Positions 1 to 6,198 of a DNA stretch of 7,794 nt are shown piece by piece. This stretch comes from Fidelibacterota bacterium. GTDB taxonomy: Bacteria > Fidelibacterota > Marinisomatia > SCGC-AAA003-L08 > D37C17. Both the position numbers and the translations under genes were made by a program. The DNA lies in assembly GCA_012964845.1 (NCBI GenBank), contig DTTG01000215.1:13645-21438 (forward strand), written 5' to 3'. Every line of letters starts with the position of its first letter. The stretch's first letter is position 1. The notes beneath the pieces are model-generated. The model was not told where the DNA came from. It worked only from the letters and a program-made list of their open reading frames with translations, and did not search any database.

Positions 1-215
1 CCATAGCTGAAATGTTAACAGAAGAAAAGAGTAGAATCCGGATAGAACTAAGAAAATTTGGTGTTTTTGAAGTGAAGCCAACCAAAGCCAAACCACGTGC
101 ACGAAATCCTCGAACTAATGAAGAAGTATATGTTCCGCCTAGAAGAAAAATACATTTTAAACCCGGAAAAAATATTCGAATGAAACTTCATCAAGAGTGG
201 ACTAAAACTGATTGA
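1..215 (+). CDS. HU/IHF-family DNA-binding protein, C-terminal part (5' end outside window)
   Basis: This is the 3' part of a gene for a small histone-like, DNA-bending protein of the bacterial HU/IHF family, which acts as a dimer on the nucleoid. The reading frame is open to the left edge, so the ATG at 12 is probably internal; the family is about 90-100 residues and about 70 are visible. Family marks are the strand ending RKFGVFEV (usual form RGFGTFEV), the DNA-intercalating arm ARNPRT (usual RNPRTG), and the closing FKPGK. The Pro of RNP that inserts between base pairs is present. A short tail (HQEWTKTD) extends past the usual end. The stop codon overlaps the next gene's start by four bases (TTGA, 212-215), which suggests translational coupling to ruvX. 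Which paralogue (HU, IHF-alpha or IHF-beta) cannot be told from this part. Confidence 0.88.
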   Translation, partial: IAEMLTEEKSRIRIELRKFGVFEVKPTKAKPRARNPRTNEEVYVPPRRKIHFKPGKNIRMKLHQEWTKTD

Positions 216-625
216 GTAGAATCCTTGGAGTTGATTATGGGGAGCGCCGCATAGGATTGGCACTGTCAGACCCATTTGGCATTATTGCCAAACCTTTAAC
301 AGTTATAGATCGAAAAAAAACGCCTGATTATTTATCCGCAATTCTGGAAACTGCTAAAGAAAAAGATGTGAATAAAATTGTGGTGGGGGTTCCGTTTACA
401 TTAAAAGGCGAACATTCAAAGCAGACAGATATCGTAAAGAATTTTATTGATGAATTATTCACCCTTGGAAAAATTCAAATAATTCCCATTGATGAACGCC
501 TCAGCAGTGTGGCCGCAGAAAGAAGTTTACAGTTGCAGGGAGTAAAAACCGGTCACGAAAAGGGCAGGGTGGATGAAACTGCCGCCGCAATCATTCTTCA
601 AGAATACCTGGATTCTCAGTCCTGA
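212..625 (+). CDS. ruvX: RuvX/YqgF family, putative Holliday junction resolvase / pre-16S rRNA nuclease
   Basis: This encodes a 137-residue cytoplasmic RNase H-fold protein of the YqgF/RuvX family. Members have been proposed to resolve Holliday junctions and, with better support in E. coli, to process the 5' end of pre-16S rRNA. The length is normal. Visible motifs are the first acidic strand GVDYGERRIGLALSD (Asp8), VVGVP at 57-61, DERLSS at 94-99, and the last acidic helix VDETAAAIILQEYLD (Asp121). These match the expected metal-binding acidic residues. The start is TTG at 212, inside the stop of the upstream HU/IHF gene; no nearby ATG preserves the N-terminal strand, so the TTG is convincing. 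The upstream SD is weak (GAGTGG at 196-201), consistent with coupling. The stop is immediately followed by the ATG of lnt with no gap. Confidence 0.95.
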   Translation: MSRILGVDYGERRIGLALSDPFGIIAKPLTVIDRKKTPDYLSAILETAKEKDVNKIVVGVPFTLKGEHSKQTDIVKNFIDELFTLGKIQIIPIDERLSSVAAERSLQLQGVKTGHEKGRVDETAAAIILQEYLDSQS

Positions 626-2113
626 ATGAGAGTTGCCTATTCTCCATTTATTCTCATAATTTCAGCAATATTAACGGGACTTGCCCAACAACCACTGCAT
701 TTAGGTTGGCTGGCATGGTTTAGCCTGGTGCCATTAATATTTGTACTGAATCGAATTAAGTCCAGAAAAGATTTTTTCAAAGCTGGCTTTATTTGGGGTT
801 TAGCCTATTATTTAACCACAATATTTTGGCTGGCAATGAATATTGGTACAACACCAATCATTGGTGTGATTTCCATGTTTGCCGCAGTATTTTATTGCTC
901 TTTGAATGTTGCAGGTATCAGTTTAATTACTGGTTACCTAAAATCCCATTATTCACAACGATGGTTCTGGCTCTTGCCATTTGTCTGGACTGCTGTTGAA
1001 TATATCCGTAATATGGATGTGTTAACCGGAGGACCATGGACAGCTTTAGCAAATACTCAGTTGGATTTTCTTACCTTGGTCCAAAATGCAGAAATCACCG
1101 GAATTTACGGAATTACATTTTGGATTATTTTGCTGAATGTTTCTATTTATAATTGGATGGATAGACCCTACCCTGGACATTCATTTGCTGTAGTCTCCAT
1201 ATTCTTACTACCCTGGATAACAGGGATAATTCTTACCCCAACTCCACAGGCAGACATTGGAAAAAAAATGGATATTACCCTCATACAGCCCAACATTCAT
1301 CTTTCACAAAAATGGAAACCCGGGGCAGTTCGTGAAAATATTGAATCACTAATAACACTTTCCAAACCAGCTATTGATAATGGAGTTGATATAGTCATAT
1401 GGCCAGAATCTGCTACATCATCTTATATACTGCAGGGCAATCAATATTATTTAAAATGGATTCAATCTGAATTGGATGATTCGAAATTGTTATCGGGAAT
1501 ACCGTATTATACCGGAGAAAAGGAGAAAAGAAAATTCTTTAACTCAGTAGTTTTAATTTCTACAGATTCAGTTTCAAAAATATATAATAAATTAACCTTA
1601 GTACCTATGGCGGAACATATACCATTGTCTGGGGCTTTCCCCTCATTAAAAGAATTAAATTTGGGTCAGGCAAATTTCACTCACGGTGATGAATTCAGAA
1701 TGTTTAATATCCAGAATACAACATTTGCAGCAATGATTTGCTTCGAATCTACTTTTCCAGCCTTAAGTGCAGAATTTGTAAGGCTTGGAGCTCAGGTATT
1801 GGTTTATGTTGTGAATGATGGTTGGTACGAAACTCCACCTGAGCCTCAGCAACATGCAAAGCAGGCAGTTTACAGGGCCATTGAGAATCGCAGACCGGTT
1901 TTAAGGTGTACGAATACGGGTATATCAATGGTTGTAAACCCATCGGGGAACATCGTTAAACAATTACCGTTGAATCAAACAGGAGTGATTAATGCTGCAA
2001 TAATGCCTTCTAATGGGGTTACTTTTTACACCAAATATGGGGATATATTTGCCCAAATAAGTGCAGTAATTTCCATGTTTTTTATCCTGGGAGTATTATT
2101 AAGAAAAAAATGA
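626..2113 (+). CDS. lnt: Apolipoprotein N-acyltransferase
   Basis: This encodes Lnt (495 aa, close to the usual 500-520), the inner-membrane enzyme that adds the third acyl chain to the N-terminal Cys of lipoproteins, using phospholipid as donor. The N-terminal part has about six hydrophobic segments (roughly residues 5-40, 52-72, 78-103, 113-125, 155-175, 187-204). The C-terminal part is a periplasmic nitrilase-fold domain, followed by a last membrane helix (about 474-492) and a basic end. The expected Glu-Lys-Cys triad is visible: Glu261 in VIWPES, Lys322 in YNKLTLVPMAEHIP, and Cys372 in MICFES. VNDGWY at 396-401 and RAIENRRP are further family marks. The gene abuts ruvX and overlaps the next gene by ATGA (2110-2113). 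Its presence fits the probable lipoprotein encoded at 2830 and implies an outer membrane. Confidence 0.96.
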   Translation: MRVAYSPFILIISAILTGLAQQPLHLGWLAWFSLVPLIFVLNRIKSRKDFFKAGFIWGLAYYLTTIFWLAMNIGTTPIIGVISMFAAVFYCSLNVAGISLITGYLKSHYSQRWFWLLPFVWTAVEYIRNMDVLTGGPWTALANTQLDFLTLVQNAEITGIYGITFWIILLNVSIYNWMDRPYPGHSFAVVSIFLLPWITGIILTPTPQADIGKKMDITLIQPNIHLSQKWKPGAVRENIESLITLSKPAIDNGVDIVIWPESATSSYILQGNQYYLKWIQSELDDSKLLSGIPYYTGEKEKRKFFNSVVLISTDSVSKIYNKLTLVPMAEHIPLSGAFPSLKELNLGQANFTHGDEFRMFNIQNTTFAAMICFESTFPALSAEFVRLGAQVLVYVVNDGWYETPPEPQQHAKQAVYRAIENRRPVLRCTNTGISMVVNPSGNIVKQLPLNQTGVINAAIMPSNGVTFYTKYGDIFAQISAVISMFFILGVLLRKK

Positions 2114-2718
2114 AAAAATATTTATTATTAATGTTAATTAGCCTGACTTGTATTTCTGCACAAGTAGATGGAAATGCAAAATCAAAGCTTCAGTCAATGG
2201 TTTTGCCGGGGTGGGGAGAGCACACAATGGGAGAATCAGAACGAGCGAATAATTTCTTCATCAGGGAAGCTGCTCTTTGGTTGATTTATATAGGGGGAAA
2301 GCAAACAGCAGATTGGTATGAAAGTGATTATACTGCTTTTGCCGAACTTCATGCCGATGTGGATATGACTGGCAAAAACTATTTATTTGTAGTAAATCTT
2401 GGGCATTATAATAGTTTGGATGTTTACAATGATACTAAAGAACGTAAAAGATTGGTGAATGATAAGTATAAAGAAGGCGAAGGATTTGAATGGCAATGGG
2501 ATAATTCTGAAAATCGTATTAAATTTGATGAAATGCGGATAAAGTCCGCATCATTTAATAAATATGCTAAATTTTCCGTGGGTGGTTTAATACTTCATCG
2601 TCTAATTTCATTCTTTGATGTAATTTATCTTGAACGAACTAATTTCAATATTTCAATGGATCCTCAATTATCGCAAACCTCTAATTCAATACGTATCAAT
2701 TTAGCATTTAATTTTTAA
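2110..2718 (+). CDS. Small exported protein with DUF5683-like PGWG motif
   Basis: This is a 202-residue protein of unknown function. It begins with a clear Sec signal peptide (MKKYLLLMLISLTCISA, likely cut before Gln18). The mature part opens with KSKLQSMVLPGWGEHTMGE, which resembles the S-x-x-L-P-G-x-G-Q-x-Y-x-G motif of DUF5683-type envelope proteins common in Bacteroidetes-like bacteria. Two moderately hydrophobic segments follow (about 49-62 and 155-173), with a polar charged stretch between them. The protein ends INLAFNF; a final Phe is seen in outer-membrane barrels, but the rest is too short and not obviously strand-rich. The start overlaps the lnt stop (ATGA), so it is probably co-translated with lnt and is the last gene of this operon. 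The export signal is certain; the DUF5683 assignment is from motif memory and moderate. Confidence 0.7.
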   Translation: MKKYLLLMLISLTCISAQVDGNAKSKLQSMVLPGWGEHTMGESERANNFFIREAALWLIYIGGKQTADWYESDYTAFAELHADVDMTGKNYLFVVNLGHYNSLDVYNDTKERKRLVNDKYKEGEGFEWQWDNSENRIKFDEMRIKSASFNKYAKFSVGGLILHRLISFFDVIYLERTNFNISMDPQLSQTSNSIRINLAFNF

Positions 2719-2731
2719 TTCAAATTATTAG

Positions 2732-2814
2732 TTGACATCGTCCAAGGTGGTTTTTCTCCAATTAATTAGCTTTTTAGAAAAGTAGAAATAAATGTAACAT
2801 CAGCGTTATATAAT
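2732..2814 (+). promoter_or_regulatory. Possible promoter region for the protease lipoprotein gene
   Basis: The 111-bp gap between the lnt operon and the protease gene is AT-rich. It holds a perfect TTGACA at 2732-2737 with no -10 at the right spacing, and separately a perfect TATAAT at 2809-2814 with no good -35. If TATAAT is the -10, transcription would begin only about 8 bases before the ATG at 2830, giving a nearly leaderless message. That would fit the lack of a Shine-Dalgarno sequence there. The two boxes are too far apart to be one promoter. I see no strong terminator hairpin in the gap. Confidence 0.3.
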
Positions 2815-2829
2815 TCTTAAATTTCATTT

Positions 2830-4335
2830 ATGGGGAACACCGCGAAATTTAAAATCACAATGGCAATATGTTTATTTTTGGGTATTTCTTGTGCACCCTA
2901 TGTAAACTATCAACCACAGAGAGCTCCCAAAGCGGCTAAATCTGCAGAATACAATATATCCGTTTACCATGAATTAGACCCATTACCTCCTCAATCATTA
3001 AAAATGGGAAAATTAACTATAAATAATGCAGTACCATCAATGATCAATTGTGATTATAATGATGTCATTCGCCTGGCAAAATGGAAAGTCCGCAAAGTAG
3101 GTGGAGACGCATTGCATATCATTAATATAAAACTTCCGGATGAAACGAATAGCTGTTACGGAATCACTGCCAATATTATATCATTTGATGCCATTGAAAC
3201 TATGTTTTGGTCATCCATTGATCTGGATAAAAACGATTTCAAGGAATATTATCATGAAAATGTTTTAGATCCTATTGAAGGTATTTGGACTGTTTCTGAG
3301 AACACAGATTGGGAGAATATGCTCACTGGTGTAAAAGGGAATAACGAAATTGCAGGAAAATATGAAGTAGCAATTATTCGTGATAAAGAAGAATATAACC
3401 GATATAATGCCTATATCCTCCATAGTGAAGAAACCGAATGGCCCAGAGGACAAATGAAAGCCTATTACAGTAAAAATGGCTATCAGCATACCTATGAAGA
3501 ACATTGGTTTATGGCTGATCATACCGAAAAAATACGCAATATAATATTGGAAGAAAGCGGCATTTTTAGGACTTCATCGGCTTTTTCAAAATATCCTATA
3601 AATTATGATAGAGAAAATATTTCTTTAAAAGTATATCCCCCATTTTATATGACGGCGCCTGGATTGGCAGTTAATACTCAACTGCAATCAATGGGTAGCG
3701 GATTTGTCATTTCTGGAAACGGGTTAATTATCACCAATTACCATGTCATTCACGGCAAGCAGGAAATTGAAGTTTATTTTCCCTCTATTGATAAATCGTT
3801 TACAGCTAAGATAGCCTTACAGGATAAAAATAATGATATTGCATTACTGGCATTAGAAGATTTTCATATTTCTGAATACTTTACAGAGGATATACCATTT
3901 ATTATATCAAATACCAGCGATATGAGATTAGGCCAGGAGATTTTTACTTTAGGGTATCCTCTTGGAGAGATTTTAGGTAAATCTGTGAAATTATCTACGG
4001 GAGATATCAGTTCGTTATATGGAATTAAAGATGATCCTAGGCTCATACAAATTAGTAATCCTATTCAGCCGGGAAATAGCGGAGGTCCTCTTTTAAACGA
4101 AAATGGCGAAATTATAGGCGTGGTCGTCTCTACTTTAAACGCTCGGTATTTTTATGAAAATGAATCAATTATTCCTCAAAATGTAAATTTTGCAATTAAG
4201 GGTAATTATGTCGCTAACCTGATTTCCATACTCCCTGAGTATCAGGAATTATCTAAGAGGAAAAATCTTCTCTTAGGGAAAAGCCTGGAAGAAAAGATTG
4301 AACTAATTTCCCCCTTTATCGTCACAATTAAATAA
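2830..4335 (+). CDS. Probable lipoprotein with C-terminal trypsin-like (DegP-type) serine protease domain
   Basis: This encodes a 501-residue envelope protein. The first 20 residues form a signal peptide leading to Cys21 (LFLGISC), a plausible though not canonical lipobox. Residues about 45-115 resemble a small Cys-containing domain seen in lipoproteins (Cys74 and Cys109, perhaps disulphide-linked; GGDALHIINIKLPDE). Residues about 148-270 form a second module beginning DPIEGIW and containing WPRGQMKAYY, a layout I recall from Bacteroidetes-type proteins of unknown function. From about 283 to 465 is a DegP/HtrA-like S1 peptidase domain: MGSGFVISGNGLIITNYHVI (His305), DKNNDIALLAL (Asp336), GNSGGPL (Ser417), then NVNFAIK near the substrate pocket. 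The catalytic triad is complete. No PDZ domain follows; only about 35 residues remain. The gene stands alone between operons and has no clear Shine-Dalgarno. An internal ATG at 2860 would leave too short and uncharged a signal peptide, so 2830 is preferred. Confidence 0.88.
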   Translation: MGNTAKFKITMAICLFLGISCAPYVNYQPQRAPKAAKSAEYNISVYHELDPLPPQSLKMGKLTINNAVPSMINCDYNDVIRLAKWKVRKVGGDALHIINIKLPDETNSCYGITANIISFDAIETMFWSSIDLDKNDFKEYYHENVLDPIEGIWTVSENTDWENMLTGVKGNNEIAGKYEVAIIRDKEEYNRYNAYILHSEETEWPRGQMKAYYSKNGYQHTYEEHWFMADHTEKIRNIILEESGIFRTSSAFSKYPINYDRENISLKVYPPFYMTAPGLAVNTQLQSMGSGFVISGNGLIITNYHVIHGKQEIEVYFPSIDKSFTAKIALQDKNNDIALLALEDFHISEYFTEDIPFIISNTSDMRLGQEIFTLGYPLGEILGKSVKLSTGDISSLYGIKDDPRLIQISNPIQPGNSGGPLLNENGEIIGVVVSTLNARYFYENESIIPQNVNFAIKGNYVANLISILPEYQELSKRKNLLLGKSLEEKIELISPFIVTIK

Positions 4336-4392
4336 CGCTCACCCATTTATTCTTAAGGCAGGCATCCCCTTTTAAGAAATTCCCACAAATGC

Positions 4393-4424
4393 TATAAATT
4401 ACAGATGCTAATTATCATGGAAAG
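4393..4424 (+). promoter_or_regulatory. Possible -10 box and weak ribosome-binding site before the pentapeptide gene
   Basis: In the 92-bp gap upstream of the pentapeptide gene, TATAAA lies at 4393-4398. A weak Shine-Dalgarno (GGAAAG, 4419-4424) sits three bases before the ATG at 4428. The hexamer 17 bases upstream of the -10 (TTTTAA, 4370-4375) is a poor -35. This is suggestive only. Confidence 0.3.
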
Positions 4425-4427
4425 CTA

Positions 4428-5564
4428 ATGCGATATTTCTTTTTTCTAACAATTTTCATTATTCCAATATTTGCAGATGATTGCAGTGAGTATAATGAAA
4501 AGAATAATACAAAGTATAATTGTGACTGCAATGAGACAACTTGGCAAAAATATTATTCTTATATGCTGAATTGCTGGCTCCCTAACGCCAACCTTCGGAA
4601 TGTTGATTTGAAATGGGCTAATTTAGAGGGCGCATATTTGGTTGGGGCTGATCTTCGCTATTCCCAACTTGTTACTGCAAACCTAACCAAAGCTAATCTT
4701 GTAAATGCAAATTTGGTAAATGCCAATCTCAGCTGGGCAAATTTAGAAGATGCCAATCTAAAAGGTACAGATTTCCGCTATGCTAATTTAGAAAATGCCA
4801 ATCTCAAGAATGCAAATTTAGAAGGCGCTAATTTGGTTAACGCATCATTGGTGCATATAAATCTAATAAACGGAAATCTGAAGGATGCTTCTTTATTTGA
4901 TGCAGACCTTATGGATGCGAATCTAGAAAATGCCAATTTAACAGATGCATGGTTATGGTACGCGAATCTCAATGAAGCCAACCTGAAAAATGCATCATTG
5001 ATAGTAGCTGATTTACGTTATGCAAATTTAGTGAACACCAATCTTCAAGATGCTAACTTGACTGACGCCTCATTATTCGATGCCAAACTTATGAATGCCA
5101 ATTTGAAAAATGCCAATTTAGAGGGTTCAAATCTAAAACATGCCGATTTTACCGGTGCGGACTTTGATGGGACACTCCTTTGTGGAGCTGAAATTGATAT
5201 GGAGTTCAAATTACAAGACTGGCGAGGAGTTCCTGTTTGGGAAAGAGATTGTTTTGGTATTTGTGGAGGAGACATGACCATTACAAAAGATAAATGTGGC
5301 GTCTGCGGCGGAAATGATGAGCCCAATACGGGTAGTTGTGACTGTAAGGGATTGCCAAACGGCAATGCAATTATTGATGCATGTGGGGTTTGCGGTGGTG
5401 AAGGAGATGGCAGTGACTGTAATAATAATGGAATGTTAGATATTTGTGAGGGAATTTATGGGAGTAGCCTTAACCCAATAACTAACTTAACTGACTTAAA
5501 TAATGATGGAGCCCAAAATATTTTGGATGTGGTGAAATTGGTTGAGAAAGTGCTGAAGGAATGA
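4428..5564 (+). CDS. Secreted pentapeptide-repeat protein with Cys-rich CGVCGG region and dockerin-like C-terminus
   Basis: This encodes a 378-residue exported protein of unknown function. Residues 1-16 are a signal peptide (likely cut after IFA, before DDC). Residues 18-50 hold five Cys. From about 51 to 256 is an unbroken pentapeptide array (A-N/D-L-x-x) with the central Leu/Phe/Ile every five residues at about 41 positions, predicting a right-handed quadrilateral beta-helix of about ten coils. Next, residues 275-341 form a Cys-rich stretch with three CG[IV]CGG motifs and a GSCDCKG unit. The protein ends with a single dockerin-like calcium loop, DLNNDGAQNILDVVKLV (356-372). Cytosolic pentapeptide proteins such as MfpA and Qnr mimic DNA, but this one is exported, so that role is unlikely. 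The C-terminal modules suggest surface display or secretion. The next gene follows after 45 bp, possibly on the same transcript. Confidence 0.9.
   Translation: MRYFFFLTIFIIPIFADDCSEYNEKNNTKYNCDCNETTWQKYYSYMLNCWLPNANLRNVDLKWANLEGAYLVGADLRYSQLVTANLTKANLVNANLVNANLSWANLEDANLKGTDFRYANLENANLKNANLEGANLVNASLVHINLINGNLKDASLFDADLMDANLENANLTDAWLWYANLNEANLKNASLIVADLRYANLVNTNLQDANLTDASLFDAKLMNANLKNANLEGSNLKHADFTGADFDGTLLCGAEIDMEFKLQDWRGVPVWERDCFGICGGDMTITKDKCGVCGGNDEPNTGSCDCKGLPNGNAIIDACGVCGGEGDGSDCNNNGMLDICEGIYGSSLNPITNLTDLNNDGAQNILDVVKLVEKVLKE
4578..5195 (+). repeat. Pentapeptide (15-nt) tandem repeat array with 20-residue superperiod
   Basis: This is the coding repeat of the pentapeptide protein: about 41 fifteen-base units without interruption. 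A higher-order register is visible. DASLFDADLMDANLENANL (residues 153-171) recurs as DASLFDAKLMNANLKNANL (213-231), 60 residues on. The Arg-Tyr pair of xDxRY occurs at residues 77-78, 117-118 and 197-198 (spacings 40 and 80). W-A-N-L-E occurs at 63 and 103. All are multiples of 20, which is one four-sided coil. The DNA copies differ at many third positions, so the duplications are not recent. Confidence 0.85.
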
Positions 5565-5609
5565 TTTCACTCAATTAAAAATAAGATAAAATAAAAAGAA
5601 GGAGTAAAA

Positions 5610-5894
5610 ATGGAAAAAGATAATAACAAAAAGTTATGCTGCTATTTAATGGCCTGCTCAGACCTCATATGTTTTGTAGGAGGATCATTGCTATTGAGCT
5701 TGGCAATATTTGGTTCAGCATGCACTGGTGCAGCATGTGCAGGCTGTTGTGGATGTCTAACTTATTTAGGACTGCCCCTAATTGCATTAGGATTTGTCCT
5801 TCGCTGCTGGTGCTGCGGATGCTGTGGAAATAAATGCGGAAGGGCTAAAGGATCATCCTGCGGTGATAATTTAGATCAGAAAATAGAAGCATAA
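5610..5894 (+). CDS. Small Cys-rich membrane protein of unknown function
   Basis: This encodes a 94-residue protein with 16 cysteines. They cluster as CC at 10-11, C16, C21, C38, C43, then AGCCGC (46, 47, 49), RCWCCGCCGNKC (66, 68, 69, 71, 72, 76) and C84. Two hydrophobic stretches (about 19-37 and 50-65) could be membrane helices, with the Cys clusters between and after them. The charged ends (MEKDNNKK and DNLDQKIEA) look soluble. There is no signal peptidase site. The start is well supported by AAGGAG at 5599-5604, five bases upstream. It follows the pentapeptide gene by 45 bp and is followed directly by a strong terminator, so it is expressed either with that gene or alone. The clusters could bind metal, or the Cys at membrane edges could be palmitoylation-like or redox sites; none of this can be decided from sequence. 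I do not recognise a family. Confidence 0.75.
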   Translation: MEKDNNKKLCCYLMACSDLICFVGGSLLLSLAIFGSACTGAACAGCCGCLTYLGLPLIALGFVLRCWCCGCCGNKCGRAKGSSCGDNLDQKIEA

Positions 5895-5906
5895 TCCAAT
5901 CAATGT

Positions 5907-5950
5907 AAAAAGCCTCCGTAGTTTGAATTATCAATACCCGGAGGCTTTTT
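5907..5950 (+). terminator. Rho-independent terminator
   Basis: A perfect 12-bp inverted repeat, AAAAAGCCTCCG (5907-5918) and CGGAGGCTTTTT (5939-5950), surrounds a 20-base loop. A GC-rich core flanked by an A run and a T run makes it able to end transcription from either direction. It lies 12 bases after the stop of the Cys-rich gene. Confidence 0.92.
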
Positions 5951-5973
5951 ATTACTACCGATACCAAATGATA

Positions 5974-6002
5974 TATAATTACTGAAGGCCGTTGCATAAG
6001 GA
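5974..6002 (+). promoter_or_regulatory. Possible -10 box and Shine-Dalgarno of the truncated cupin gene
   Basis: Just after the terminator is TATAAT at 5974-5979 (within ATATATAATT), though the -35 position is poor. AAGGA at 5998-6002 lies eight bases before the ATG at 6011. Together with the preceding terminator, this marks 6011 as an authentic, independently transcribed gene start. Confidence 0.45.
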
Positions 6003-6010
6003 ATTCCGAA

Positions 6011-6187
6011 ATGTATAGTAAAAAGAATTATAATTTAAATGAATTACCGGATTTTGTTTCTATCCTGAAAAATGATCTGAATCTCTCTAAAGTAGCATTG
6101 GGCTGGATATCCCTACCCCCGGGCAAAGGCTACTCCTTTCTGCACTCCCATAAGGAACAGTGGCCTGCCCCCACAACGTTTATTTAG
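6011..6187 (+). pseudogene. Truncated cupin-domain gene (5' part only)
   Basis: The 58-codon reading frame begins MYSKKNYNLNELPDFVSILK and continues GWISLPPGKGYSFLHSHKEQ. The second stretch is the first half of a small cupin domain, in which the normal sequence runs G-W-x-x-L-P-P-G-K-G-Y-x-x-x-H-x-H-x-x-Q-E-E-x-Y-x-x-L-x-G. The two metal-ligand His (45 and 47) are present, but after Gln50, where E-E-x-Y should come, the frame reads WPAPTTFI and stops. The missing remainder includes the third and fourth metal ligands, so the product cannot be a working cupin. The last codons and the TAG stop come from the 30-bp repeat at 6169-6198, so the break lies at about 6160-6169. The start has a good SD and follows a terminator. 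I assign the family from motif memory; the truncation follows from it. Confidence 0.78.
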
Positions 6188-6198
6188 GAAGTGCTATT
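6169..6198. repeat. Direct repeat copy A (30 bp, pairs with 7713-7742)
   Basis: CCCCACAA, then C, then GTTTATTTAGGAAGTGCTATT. It matches the copy at 7713-7742 in 29 of 30 bases (C at 6177 against A at 7721) in the same orientation, 1544 bp apart. This copy forms the junction between the broken cupin gene and the 3' end of the ASST-like gene, and includes two bases of the latter's stop codon. Confidence 0.9.

Noticed and set aside
2745..2757. GGTGGTTTTTCT as a terminator after the lnt operon
   Set aside because: The T run is present but upstream pairing is only three bases (CCA/TGG).
3265..3522. Minus-strand 85-codon frame inside the protease gene
   Set aside because: It is fully covered by a well-supported plus-strand gene and shows no motif or start signal.
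4353..4379. Hairpin CTTAAGG...CCTTTTAAG as a terminator after the protease gene
   Set aside because: The stem is AT-rich with mismatched lengths and no T run follows, so it is too weak to call.
4578..5195. Regular short repeats as a CRISPR or minisatellite
   Set aside because: The 15-base period keeps the reading frame and matches pentapeptide coding; there are no spacers.
4778..5365. Minus-strand reading frames rich in Leu-Ala-Phe-Ser repeats
   Set aside because: They are mirror images of the pentapeptide repeat on the opposite strand; the periodicity comes from the real gene.
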